Shown piece after piece: positions 13,301 to 26,100 of a stretch of 64,000 nt of DNA. Made by a program: the position numbers and the translations under genes. The stretch's first letter is position 1. Every line of letters begins with the position of its first letter. The notes under the pieces are model-generated. The model saw nothing but the letters and a program-made list of their open reading frames with translations. It searched no databases and was not told the origin of the DNA. The DNA is from Channallabes apus. Its lineage: Eukaryota; Chordata; Actinopteri; Siluriformes; Clariidae. The stretch covers positions 7,661,579-7,725,578 of the forward strand of contig CM060115.1 in assembly GCA_030522415.1 (NCBI GenBank), written 5' to 3'.

Positions 13301-16300
13301 CGTTTTGGTAACGGTTCGGCGCGCTTGGAACCTCGGCTGAGGTGGTACTAAAAAAGGACCAGGTACCAGGTACTGTTCCCAGTGGAAAACCCCCCAAAAG
13401 TGAGCTAAACTGAACCATGTCGTGCCGTACTATGCAGTGGAAAAGCGCCATAAGGCTGATTGCTCTTGGCTGATCAAGATAAAAAACACAGATCGACCGA
13501 TGCATCTGTATTATAAATGTAATAAATTATTTCCAATCGATTTTGGAGTCAATGTGGTGATACACAAATCCGCACACATAGGAATCGAAATTCATATCTG
13601 AATCGATTATTCTCCCATTGATTAATGATTTTTCTCCCCCATTTTCTCTCATTTTGCTCATTTATCAATACCCACCCTTTACCCTGCAATCAATCGCCTT
13701 TCCCATCATGCAGCAGGGAGGAAAAAACAACAACATGTGCTTCTGTCGCAACACGTGAAGCCAGGTACAGCTTTTCTATAAACTCCTGCATCACATGGCA
13801 ACTGAAATAGTGTAATCTGCCCTCTTTTACTTACACGATCTCACAGACACACAGGATTAGCTGGTACCACTGCGGTTATAATTAAACACGTCGCGCAAAT
13901 GCACAACCAGTGTGATTTTTATAGACTATGATTATTCACTTAATCTATGAAATAAATCTATTTCAGTGCCCTAAATGCATTCTTGCTGTTCACCTGAGGG
14001 TTTAAAGCCAGTCATTCAAGTAAAACAGTGCTAATCGTCTATAAATAAACTTGTAAAAGCATAGGGAAGGGGAATCACAAAGGACAAACTGATACAATAT
14101 TATCACAATACCTTGCAAATATAATTTTACAAATAAATACAAGGTGTACAATGTGTTGTGCGTGTTCATCTACTGATCTACTTCATCAATTTTTTTATTG
14201 TTTAAATGATTGAATAGAATGCAGGACTTGTAATAGGATTTTGATACATTGGTGTATAATGAGCAGTCGACTGAGATGACAGAAAGTGTGTGTGTGTATA
14301 TGTGTGTGTCCATTGTGTTACTTGTGCTGTTCGAGCCGAGGCCCTGCAGGTACGGGAAGTGCTGCGTGTTCTGCCCCGAGTGAGTCACAGTGAGGAAGGC
14401 GGTCAGGTTGGTGTAGGTAGCATTAGGGGGAAGACTCAGAGCTCGTCTCTGGAACTGAACCCACGGCTGAAGCCTCGATCCTGGACACAGAACATATGAA
14501 GTACTCGCACCACATAATTTTATGTTATCTATATAAAAATCAACCATATTTTTATTTAGTGATATTACGAGGTGAAAATATTGTGTGCCTTGATTTACAT
14601 TTCCAGATATTATAATATTAAAGAAAGATTTCGAAGACACACAATATGTACTAGGGAATATGGATTTGTAAAAATATTATTGATTTATTTAAGGTCTAAA
14701 AAAAGGCAATTTTATATCTAAAAGAATTTTTTTTTTAAATGCTAATAAGGTTACAATAGCAATTTAAGACACAAAGTGTATCAATATAAATCAAATAAGA
14801 TGCCTTTACTCTGTTTGAATATTCAAATTATTCTCATTATTTTCAATTCATAAAATGATCAAATATGATCATATCCTCTTACACACATCCAATGTTTGGA
14901 CCGTATCAGATTCCACCTCAGCCAGACAACATTTTATGAAATATTAAGGATAATATTAAGGCAAATAATGATGGGAAAAGTAGCAAAGGCTAAAGAAACC
15001 ATTTTCATTATAAATTTTATAACAGACAATTGCTCATTGCTTTATTTATAATACGATGACACAATATTCTACACATATTGTCTGGGTACATATTGTAATA
15101 CGAGTTGTGCATCAGCTCATCAAGTCTTCATCCTGCTTGAGGGAGGCTGCGAGTCTAGCCAGTGAAAAAAAAAATAAAATAATCGATTCCATGATTCCAG
15201 TCACTGAAAGTCAGATTAACGATTAGACGACACCGAAAAGGTTTCATCTAATACAAACACTGCATGCAAAATAGTTTATATAGATTTAGTTAAAGAGAGT
15301 GTTTTAGATAGAGAAACAGTAGATAGTTCATTCATTCATTCATTTTCTATACCGCTTAATCCTGTGTTCAGGGTTGCGGGGGACCTGGAGCCTATCCCAG
15401 GAGACTTTGGGCACTAGGCAGGGTACACCCTGGACAGGGTACCAATCCATCACAGGGCACACACTCTTACGCACACTCACACACCCAATCACACACTACG
15501 GGCAATTTAGGAACGCCAATTAGCCTAATCTGCATATCTTTGGACTGTGGGAGGAAACCGGAGTACCCGGAGGAAACCCACCAAGCACGGGGAGAACATG
15601 CAAACTCCATGCACACAGAGATGGGAATCGAGCCTGGCCGGGGAATCGAACCCAGACCCTGGAGGTGCAAGGTGACAGTTCTAACCACTACAACACTGTG
15701 CCGCCTTTTATGCAACTCATGAGTTAAAATTTATTAAACCTTAAAAGCGTATGTAATTAAAGGCTCATTTGAGTGACAACTGCAATGCTGGCTGGAATCA
15801 CTGTAGTTTAACTTACTACAAGAAATGTAGAACTGGATGATGTGTAGGGTACGGATGTCGGAGTTCAAAGTAACGCAAGCATATACAGTACATTTATGTT
15901 AGCTACCAAAGCATTTCAGCTCAGCTAATTCTAAAATGGCTAGCTTGTGGGTGGGGTCCGAGTTAGGTACGTGGGTTTCCCTCAACATCCAGGTTCCATT
16001 CGTTCCTTCCATTTGCCCATTTGTGGATTAACTGGAGTTAAGGTTGAGTAAGTTCCTGCCAAGATTGCGATGACTGGATATCCCACAAATCCGCTGTTCA
16101 GAAAAACTCTGGGTGATGTCATGGACGGTTTTGTCCAGTTCTTATATGTTCGGTCTATGATATTACAAGAAAGTAATCACAAGGAAGTTTTTTGCCTAGT
16201 AGATTTGCCTGCTCATGTGACTAGAGTTCATTGTGATATTTGAGATAGTAACACGGCTAAGTTGAAATGAAAGTTGAGATAAATAAATAAATAATAACCA

Positions 16301-17098
16301 GTTCTGCAAATGAGAGACGGAAAGCTTCATCAAACACTTTTTAATTCACGAACAGGACAGCAGTTTGAAAGATGGCACTCGTGAGTGCCAACACAAAACA
16401 TGGTATTGGGGTTTTATTCTGATGTATCTAGTCTCTTTCTCATACTCTGCCTGACACTCTCTCTCTCGCGCGTGCACACACTCGCTCACACACTCACACA
16501 CTCACTCACGCACGCACACACTCACACACGCACGCATGCATGCACGCACACACTCACTCACACACACTCACACTCTCACACACACTCTCACATACACACA
16601 CACTCACTCACACACACACACACACACTATCTTGCCTCCCCCTCTGAACCGAGTAGAGCAGTAAATCATGAATCCATGGCCCTCCTGTACGGCTCTGGAG
16701 ACTGATGATGTCATCGAGTTTCCATTGCATTCCACAGACATGACAGCGAGTCGTAGCCGCCCCACAGTTCAACACTGCAGCACAACACAACCAGGTGCTC
16801 TTATATACACACACACATTGGTTTTTTTCATCATCGTGTGCTTTTGGAGCTAATCCAAAGTAGTCTAATGAACAGATTAGAGATCCTTAAACACTGCAGG
16901 GGTATCTGCACCCTACAGTCATGTACACACACACACACACACCATCTGCCATTCGAAATGTGCCATATTCAGCTCCTCGTCTCTCTGTCCGTCAATGAGA
17001 TCCCCAAGGAGCACTTCCTTTATTTCTCCCCTCCTTCTTTAAGTGTTTATTCCCCCCTCCACCTTTCTCTTTCTTTTCTTTAGGATTTCCCTGGGATG

Positions 17099-17139
<41 letters not shown>

Positions 17140-20100
17140 AGTCAGCTTTGTCAGCATTATAAGAAGATTCAGTACTGGAGACAACTTTCACCCCCAAGCA
17201 GCCGGTGTGTGAATACAAGTGTGTGTTCTAATGTAGGTGTGTGTACATGTGTGTGAGGCGAGGTGCCTCCTACTGTGCAGCAATACTGCGGCAGATGGGG
17301 TGAAATCTCTCCTAGGTTTATGTGTGTGTGTGATTATTGTTCCCTTATGTAAGCTTACTGTATAAATACAAGGGTTCACCAGAGGCACCCTGAGAAAAAT
17401 CTATGTGTGTTATTATTTTTTTCTTTTAGGGAAACGAGTTAGTTGAAGCTCAGTGGATAAAAACAGAACACTAGGAATCTCTAAGGCACATCAATCTCTA
17501 TCCTCGCACAAAAACACACACACGCGCACACACACCCTGTGCCTTTAAGAGGGCAGACTCTTTGTCCAACCCGACTGGCCTGCTATGGCCACACCCCTAA
17601 ACTCTCCATCATTAAAACCTGATCTGTGTGTGTGTGTGTGTTATTGGGTCTATGCCCACTGTACACAGATTACAGTTTTTGGCTAAGAGGAGCGGAACCT
17701 TATACAGGTGTCTGTTGTTGTAGCCCCTGACATACTGTGCAGCAGAGATAAATCTTGAAGCTGAGATGACTTTGTTTTAGAATTTGAAAAAATGAAAAGG
17801 GGGTGGGTTTAAATTTGAGTCCCTCTTGTTCTCTCACACACACATTTCTTACCTTGATATCCAGAGACGATTTGTACCTCGTCGTCATACACCATTAAAG
17901 TAGCAGCTCTCTCAGGGAGAAGATCCAAGCTCAGCGATGAGAAGACTAGAGTGTTCCAAAACACACACACACACACACACACACACATGTTGGACATTGC
18001 ATATTCAGAATACTGAATTGTTTTACCAGCACTTGCACCGTTTTATTTCTTTAACAATGTCATATACATTCTTTAATCCATTCATATTTACATGGAACAC
18101 AAGAAGAAGACAAACCCCTTCAGCCATGCCCCACAACCCTGCCCCCTCCTTTATTCCCCTTCCTTGTTCTCTCCAGGGACTCAACACAGGTGGTCCATTA
18201 CCCTGCACGTTTATCACGCTGAGCAGCTCATCTCGCTAACGAGATCTGAGCAAAAGGTGAACACTCAATCCTAGCCAATTACAATTATCGTACCAGGCAG
18301 CCTGGTCGGTTTCCAAGGGGCGGAGTTAGGGACGTAGCCTCGCTTGGTAGCTGTGATGACGAGCAAGTCCCCCAGGCGATACGGGAACCTGACGAAGATG
18401 TTCCCGTCGTTGCCGGAGGTCTCCCTAGCGACGGGGGTGTGATTGGCGAAGACCTCCACGGTGGCATCGGAGAGCGGCTGGTGAGTGCTGGCGTCGCTCA
18501 GGTGGACCTTCAACGCCACTTCTGGGCAAGAACACAGAAACGAGAATTTAGGTCTGGATCGTACCATCACATGCAAATAAATACAAAACATAACCCAAAA
18601 TCCAGCTTTAAACATATTCTCCTGCACGGAAATTGCTTTATCAGCAAAACAGGAACACCAACTTGCACTTATCAAATCTTCTTCTAAGTAAAGAAACCAA
18701 AAATCAGAAGCAGCATCAAGCTCTTTTTTTTGTCATTACCAAAATAAGAGATTATTCTGGACATGCCTACGGGAGCTAAAATCACTCCTGTGTCCAGGAA
18801 GTAAACTTGCGCAACGCGACTCTAATACGTTCACATGCTAATACAGTAACGTTAAAGCCCCGTTTAAGCAGCTATAATCTCTTACAATCATAAAGATCCA
18901 TTTCAGATGTAGCTCTAAAATCTTCATCTCCCTGCCTTACCACCCACTAAAAACTTGACAACAAAGAAAAATTCATTACAAGTTAAATGCTCCTCTCATC
19001 ATGCTGGAGGTTCTTCATGTTTTCTCCATTTACTTCAAGAGTGATGGAAAAGCCGCAGAGATAACCCCGTCCTCTTCTTGTTTACCAGCCAATAGCAACA
19101 CACCCTCAGAACAATGGGCTGCTTTTCCTTCCTCCAGGAAATTCCAGGTTTGTGTTGGAAGCCAGGATGAAAGCACACTTCCTGTGAAAGCCAGAGCTTC
19201 TCATAAAAGTTGGACTCGATTCTAAAATCCTGAATCGTTTTTCCAAGCAATATGAAATAGCCACTGTGTATTTAACTGGCTTAATGTAGCATGTAGTTCT
19301 GATTATAAGGTCGGTGTAGTCAACAGGTTATTCATCTTCTATACCGCTTTATCCTGTGTTTAGGGTCGCGGGGACCTGGAGCCTATCCCAGGAGATTCTG
19401 GGCACGAGGCAGGGTACACCCTGGACAGCGTGCCAATCCATCGCAGAGCACACACACACACTCATTCACACACTGTGGTCAATTTCGGAATGCCAATTAG
19501 CCTAATCTGCATGTCTTTGGACTGTGGGAGGAAACCGGAGGACCCGGAGGACCCGGAGGAAACCCACCAAGCACGGGGAGAACATGAAAACTCCATGCAC
19601 ACAGAGACGGGAATCGAGCCTGGCCGGGAATTGAACCCGGACCCTGGAGGTGCAAGGCGACAGTACTAACCACTACACCACCGCGCTCAACAGGTTATTA
19701 TGTTCTTATATTACTACGCTGGGTATAAAGAACTTGGAGGGTCATGGCATGTCTTTAACCAGACACGATCTTAGTAGAATTACCTTTGTCGTTTTGCCAT
19801 GGCTGTTCACAAAAACAAAAGCTGCAGCACATTCTTACATCACAAATGTTGCCAAGACACTATGATAAATATCCATTGTGCAGAATAAGAGAACATGGTT
19901 CACTCAATCACTCATCGTCTGTACCACTTTATCCTGTTTATGATTACAAATTTATAAAATGTTAAATCTAGCTTCCAACATAATAGTATATAAACTGAAC
20001 AAGTTAAGTACATTGGGTTTTACATTTTAAGGTAAAGTTGGTGACATTCTAAGAAGATACAAGTCTGGTAGCCCAGGTGTCAGGGACATTAACCTTTTGT

Positions 20101-23100
20101 CTTTATGTACAGTACTTCCTGACCGCTGGGTAGGGTCCCAAAGTCAATGTGAATGCTAATCTCAAGGCCAGGCCGTGCCTTTGTCTCTATGATAATGTAA
20201 AGGTTTGGGTGATACTGTCAGGCTGATTAGATTAGAACCTATGCATTTGAAAGCCACTGTTATGCTGATGAGATCAGGGCTGGGGAACTTCCGTTACCAG
20301 GCTGCCTCCGGTACCACACTATGTTTTGTTTAGATTGTGTCCACCTCTTTGTATCCCTCCCTCTTGTAAAGTATGAACTCTCCAGACCTGAGTTGTAAGA
20401 AAGACTTGGATGACTACAGCGATGCTCGGTGAGTTCTCAATAAAGAGTAACTTCTGCTTGAATGATATCCCAACGTCTCCTGGTCTCTGAAAAAGTTCCC
20501 AACACTGTATAAAGGGTAGCGAGGGATCTGAAGCCTATCCTAGGAGATGTAGGTCATGGCCAATTTGGGAACAGCAATTTGTATATCTGTAGGAGGAAAC
20601 CGGAGTACCTGGAGGAAACCCACTGAGCATGGGGAGAACATGCAAACTCCATGCACACAGACCCGGGGTGGGAATCAAACCTGGGATGCGCAAGGTGACA
20701 TTGCTAACCACTAAGCCACCAGAATTCAGTTACGAGAGTACAAAACCTCCTTTTATTTCTCTATATAATCCCCTGCTACACTTATCCACTTATATCCCAG
20801 TATGTCACTAGTGCTTGGACACCTTCCAGGTAGAAAGTGATCCGACTACCTGCTTCACCTCTAAAACACTGGCCTCCCAGGAATTCCTTTAATGCCCCTA
20901 ACATATTGAAACAGCTTGAGTCAGGTCAGGTCTGTACGATTTTTGAACATTGCGATTTTCTAATCAATTTGATTCAATATTATGAATATGATTTGTCTCA
21001 AGCAGCGATATGTCTTACAGGTTTTGAAGTATTAAAAACAACCAGCTAATAGTTTTATTAATAAGCTTTGAAATGCTGTGAAGTTTGTGTCTCTTTGTGC
21101 AAGGATGAAATTCTTTCATCACATCTCCCAGCTTGTGGGCCAGGGATGGGAAACACCAGGGAACACCAGATACAAGTGTTATTGTTGAACAGCAGCATTT
21201 TACCACCTCAAATGCAAACATACAAATACATTTAAAAAATTCATACACTGTATTGCCACACAAAAAAAAGTCACAATGCATCACTGCATTAATTTTTCCC
21301 CCTATATCTGTTGGGGGTTGGGATCAGAGCACTGATCTGTCTAACAGTAAGTGTGGTATTTTATTCTTAGAAGTACAGCTGGGATTTTATTATTTTTTCC
21401 CTCCTGAAAAGCACAATTTGATCTTCCGTCATGACGTCTTTTTTTCCACATGACTCTGTGGGAAAACCACAGACCTGGCAACACAGCACTGCAGTGTCAC
21501 TAGTTAGACTTCCCTAGCGGCCTGTCGTTGGGACAATGAGAGTCAGCGCTTACTCAGTGTGGGCAAGAGCGTGCTTGCGTGTGTGTGTGTGTGTATTCAA
21601 AATTGCCATACTGTAGGAACTATTACACACTTTGCGGCATGCAAAACATTTCCTCTAACAGCACACCATAAAGTTTTTTTATTCTGGGTTGATGCTTTCC
21701 TCAAGCATTTTCAGGTTGGGTTCAGGCATCACCATAACACGGGACACGCAAAGACAAATATACTGTAAACATGCCTTTGACAGACTACTGGGACTGGCTA
21801 GTAAACCCACATTTGTTTATATATAAACTGCTATAACTTTCCTACTGTGAACAACCAGTCGGGCAACACATGCACATGACCAGACACGCACTCGTGTTCT
21901 TTTGTTTGCACAGGTGCAGGTCAGGTGGATCATTGTTTCTGCTGTGTTTACTTAACAACCAGTGCTTTTCTCCAAAGTACAACACACTCTCGCAGTCTGT
22001 CCTGAACAGAAATAGCCCGGTAATGCTGACGCTGGGTTTTTTGATGTGTGAGGGCTGAGTGCTGGCCTGCAAACAGACCTGAAACTTGCCAGATGTGATC
22101 GATCCTCTCTCGCTCGGTCTCTCTTTTAGGATCTCTATGTATAATGTATGGTGTAGCTCCTGATCTGTTCATCCAGAGTCAAGATCAAAGCAAAATTAGC
22201 CAACGCAATCTGGCTCATCAAGTACAGTGAGAGTAAAGATGAATCAGTTACAGTGGGATACAGGAATACAGTGTAAAGTAGCTGATAAGAACAAATTAGT
22301 AAATCTAAGTGACTAAGAAATATGAATTCAATTATATTCAGTTTTGTTAAAACGAATCTAACTAAATGCATGGAGGGTGGATGCATATACGGATACATAG
22401 ATGGACAGAAACAAGGATGGATAGATGTACTGATAATAAAACTGTATGAATGGAATGGCGGGTGAGTGAGATAACTGGCTGTATAAATGATAAACGCTGA
22501 TGGATGTGTGGATAGATCGAACAATGGTTAGATAAATGATGTTGGATGGATGGATGGATGGATGGATGGATAAATGGGATGAATTGATAAATGGGTGGGT
22601 GTGTAAATGATGTAAGAGGATGGAGGGATGGTGGCTGTATTAAATGATACACATGGACCATAGACGATGAATGGACCAATAGATGGGTGCATAACTTATT
22701 TAAGTGAATAGATGGATGGATGAACGATGAAATTGATGATGGATTATAGGGTGAATGGATGGATAAAAGGGTGGATAAAATGATAAACGTGGATAAGTGG
22801 ATGATGGTGTGTAAATGTTTTTAAATGGATGGATGGCTGGATGAATATGTAAATGATAAACGTGGATGGAGGAACGGATAATGCATGGATGGATTTATTG
22901 ATGCTATATTGTGTGTATACATGATAAAAGTAAATAAGTGGATGATGGATGTGTGTGTAGCAGATAAAAACAGATTAATGGATGGATGAATGGATTTATT
23001 GATACAAGAATGTGAGCATACATAATAAAAGTGGATAAGGTGGTGATGGATGGAGAGATGGAGCAGAGATGAAGACTTTGATGTTCTCTTTGGGAGTGTC

Positions 23101-26100
23101 AAGGATGGATAGGATCATGAATGAGTACATCAGAGAGACAACCCATGTTAAATGTTTTGGAGATAAAGTCAGAGAGGCCAGATTGAGGTGTTTTGGACAT
23201 GTTCCGAGGTTGGAACTGCCAGGCAGGAGGTCTAGATGAAAATCAAAGAGGAAATTTATAGATGTAGTGAGAGAGGACATGAAGTTAGTTGGTGTGAGAG
23301 AAGATGATGTAGAGGATAGGGTTAGATGGAGGCAGATGTTTCGCTGTGGCGACCCCTGAAAGGGAACAGCTAAAAAACAAAGAAGATGAATAGATGGATG
23401 GATGTATATGTAAATGAATGAGGGGATGATTAAATACATTGATTTATTAAATGTAAGAATATATATATATATATATATATATACATAATAAAATGGACTT
23501 TCAACTTTATTATAACTCCTCCTGAACTCCTGGGCCCGTCTTCTTAAACAGTTCTGAGGGGAGCAGTCAAAGACAAACAGTGATGCATAAATGTAGCTCT
23601 CATAATGTATCCTGCCCTGGTTAGGGGTACTAGGACTGCTGCCTGGAGTGCGTACTGGGGGTAAGGACCATAGACAAAGACCCATTGACCAGAACACCTA
23701 CATAATCAACGCTCAGCCCATATTAGGGACTTTTGAGCTCCCCACTTCCTAGATGAATGGTGAGGGTCAGGTGAAACGCCAGTCATTTAGCACGCATGAA
23801 TGGTCTTCAGATGGACTAAACCTTTAAACTGGTAATCAAAGTATGGGAACATGGAACGTTGCTCTCATGGACATGTGGGGGATGAAAACGACTTGTCCTT
23901 ATATCTCTGCACAGTACAGGCTTTGATAACAAACCTCTTGATCTTTCTTCTACTCTGGAGTTCGCAGAGGAGATACGCCATGGGCGAGTGTGGGAACACA
24001 CTTCACTCCCGAGCTGAGGGCCACGCAGTTGGACTTGTTCCCAGTGGACACGAAGGTTGCCCCTATGAGGTTTCATGTCTCATGGAGGAACACAGAGTGC
24101 TGTTTGTGTGTATGCAACAAACAGTATTTCAGAGGATTCAACTTTCTTGGAGAAGGTGCCTCAGGTCACTGATTTCAATGTTCATACTCAACAAATGAGC
24201 AAATACACAAACATGGTTTACAAAAATATGCTTTAACAAACAAGGGTGCAACATGCAGGACAAAATCAATGACAAGGGTGAAATTGCTGTCATGGAAATA
24301 AACTGTCCTTTACTGAGTAATTTTGAAAGTCTCAACCTTATTATTACAAGATGTCATAGGGGAACAAGTAATACCAAGACAGATATGAAACTGTAATACT
24401 AATAACCTTTATCAAACATTTCCTTGCATAACCCTGAGGAGGAATTTCCTCCCTACAAAACTATTTCAGAGATCCTCATACTTTTATCTCAGTTGAGCAG
24501 ACTGACTTGATTCTGACTTGGTCATGCCAAAAACACCTACTTTATGCTTTGTGTAAATTATTTGTTTGTTTATTTACTTCTCTGTCTTGGCTCTTTGCTT
24601 CAGAGCATATATGGCCACCCTGATTCCACTCATGATGCACCCTCCACCATGCTTCCCAACTACAGCAAAGCAATATAGTTGCTGATATGCTACATACTGT
24701 ACAGCATGTGTCAACAAATAGTTCAAGGGTTACTGGGGGCAAGAATTAAAAACAAAACAAAACAAAAACAAAATCAGAACATAAAATTAAACCAAGGTTC
24801 AGACTCGTAAACAGCCCTCAGCCTCTTTCAGCACAGCATGGCATGTCTGGAAAGCAAACATTCCCAATAAAACACAACCAGTTAATGTGGAAAATCCCCA
24901 CAGATGCTGGCAGGAGAGATTTACATTAACATGACCGCTCTGAAGATTCAACTCCATCCTGGATGGAAAAGAATAATTTCCGCAGACTTGCAGGAATTTA
25001 CTGAAATATTTACGCAACGATACAAAAAAAAAAAAAAAAAGTCTGGCTGCTCCAATAAATAATAAATCAACAATTAACAATTAACAAGTAACAATTTCTA
25101 AAAACAATTATGTTCCAGACACTAAGTTAATATAAGTATTACTTGATGATACATTTTTTATTATCATTATTTTATGGACTTTTCTGTTATTAAAAACAAA
25201 ACGATTAATCTGTTCAATCTGTTAGTAAGCTTATTTTAGGTAAGGTTTAATTATATCGTCCATCATTTTCCGACAAACCTTCTCCGTTATAACATGTTAC
25301 AAGCATTCAGTCTCAATAATGATTGTTTAGATCTTAACTAATAATGTAAAACAAGCCAATCCTAGCGCACAAAGGCATGACCTTAATATATTAGTGCTTT
25401 TTAGCAGAATTCAGCTAATGTCGTACCATAAAATTAAGAAATTATTATATCCCAGTGTCATTGTCAATCTGAAACACATTTCACTATCATTTTAAATTCA
25501 TTCATTCATCCATATTCTACAGTATACCACTTATCCTATGTTGTGGAGGGCCCAGGATCCATTGGGCATGAGGAGGGGAATGCATGCCAATTAGGGCTGC
25601 ACGATATATCGAAAAATTATTGTTATCGCGATAATGGTACACGCAATATCTGTATTGCAAAGAGTTGCGATGAATGAAATCGACGAGTGTATGGTTACAC
25701 GTGAATAAAAAGTAATGTGTGAAAGTAATTCATATTGTGTTGGCAGGTTTATAGTAACAGCAAACCAGAAGTCAGAATATCTGCTGAGGGTTTTAAAGTC
25801 ATTCATAGTGTTTTGAAGTCTAAATATTTGCAACTTCCTTGACATATAGTTTCTTTTTAGCCTGAAATAGATTTAATTACATCAGACGAATATCTATTAC
25901 CTGTTTATTTTAGTATGATAAATGATTTTTAAAAAATAGCCAATAATAATAATAAAAAACGGGAGAGAACATGCATACACACCCAAGGTGGGAATCGAAC
26001 CCTAGACCATGTAGGTGTGAGGTTGCAGGTTTAACTACTATGCTGCCTGTTCATTTTTTATCTTTTTTTAAAATAAGGTGGCCATTCAAGAGGAGGATTA

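Noticed and set aside
16385..16705. 106-codon plus-strand open frame
   Set aside because: Encodes only TH/TL repeats from the CA microsatellite.
22535..22570. Regular repeat spacing suggesting a CRISPR-like array
   Set aside because: It is a plain GGAT tetranucleotide tract in vertebrate DNA; there are no repeat-spacer units anywhere in the window.
22996..23697. 233-codon minus-strand open frame
   Set aside because: It spans GGAT-type low-complexity DNA and the antisense of LINE fragments. The peptide is repetitive ([15 protein letters not shown]) and has no splice or family support.
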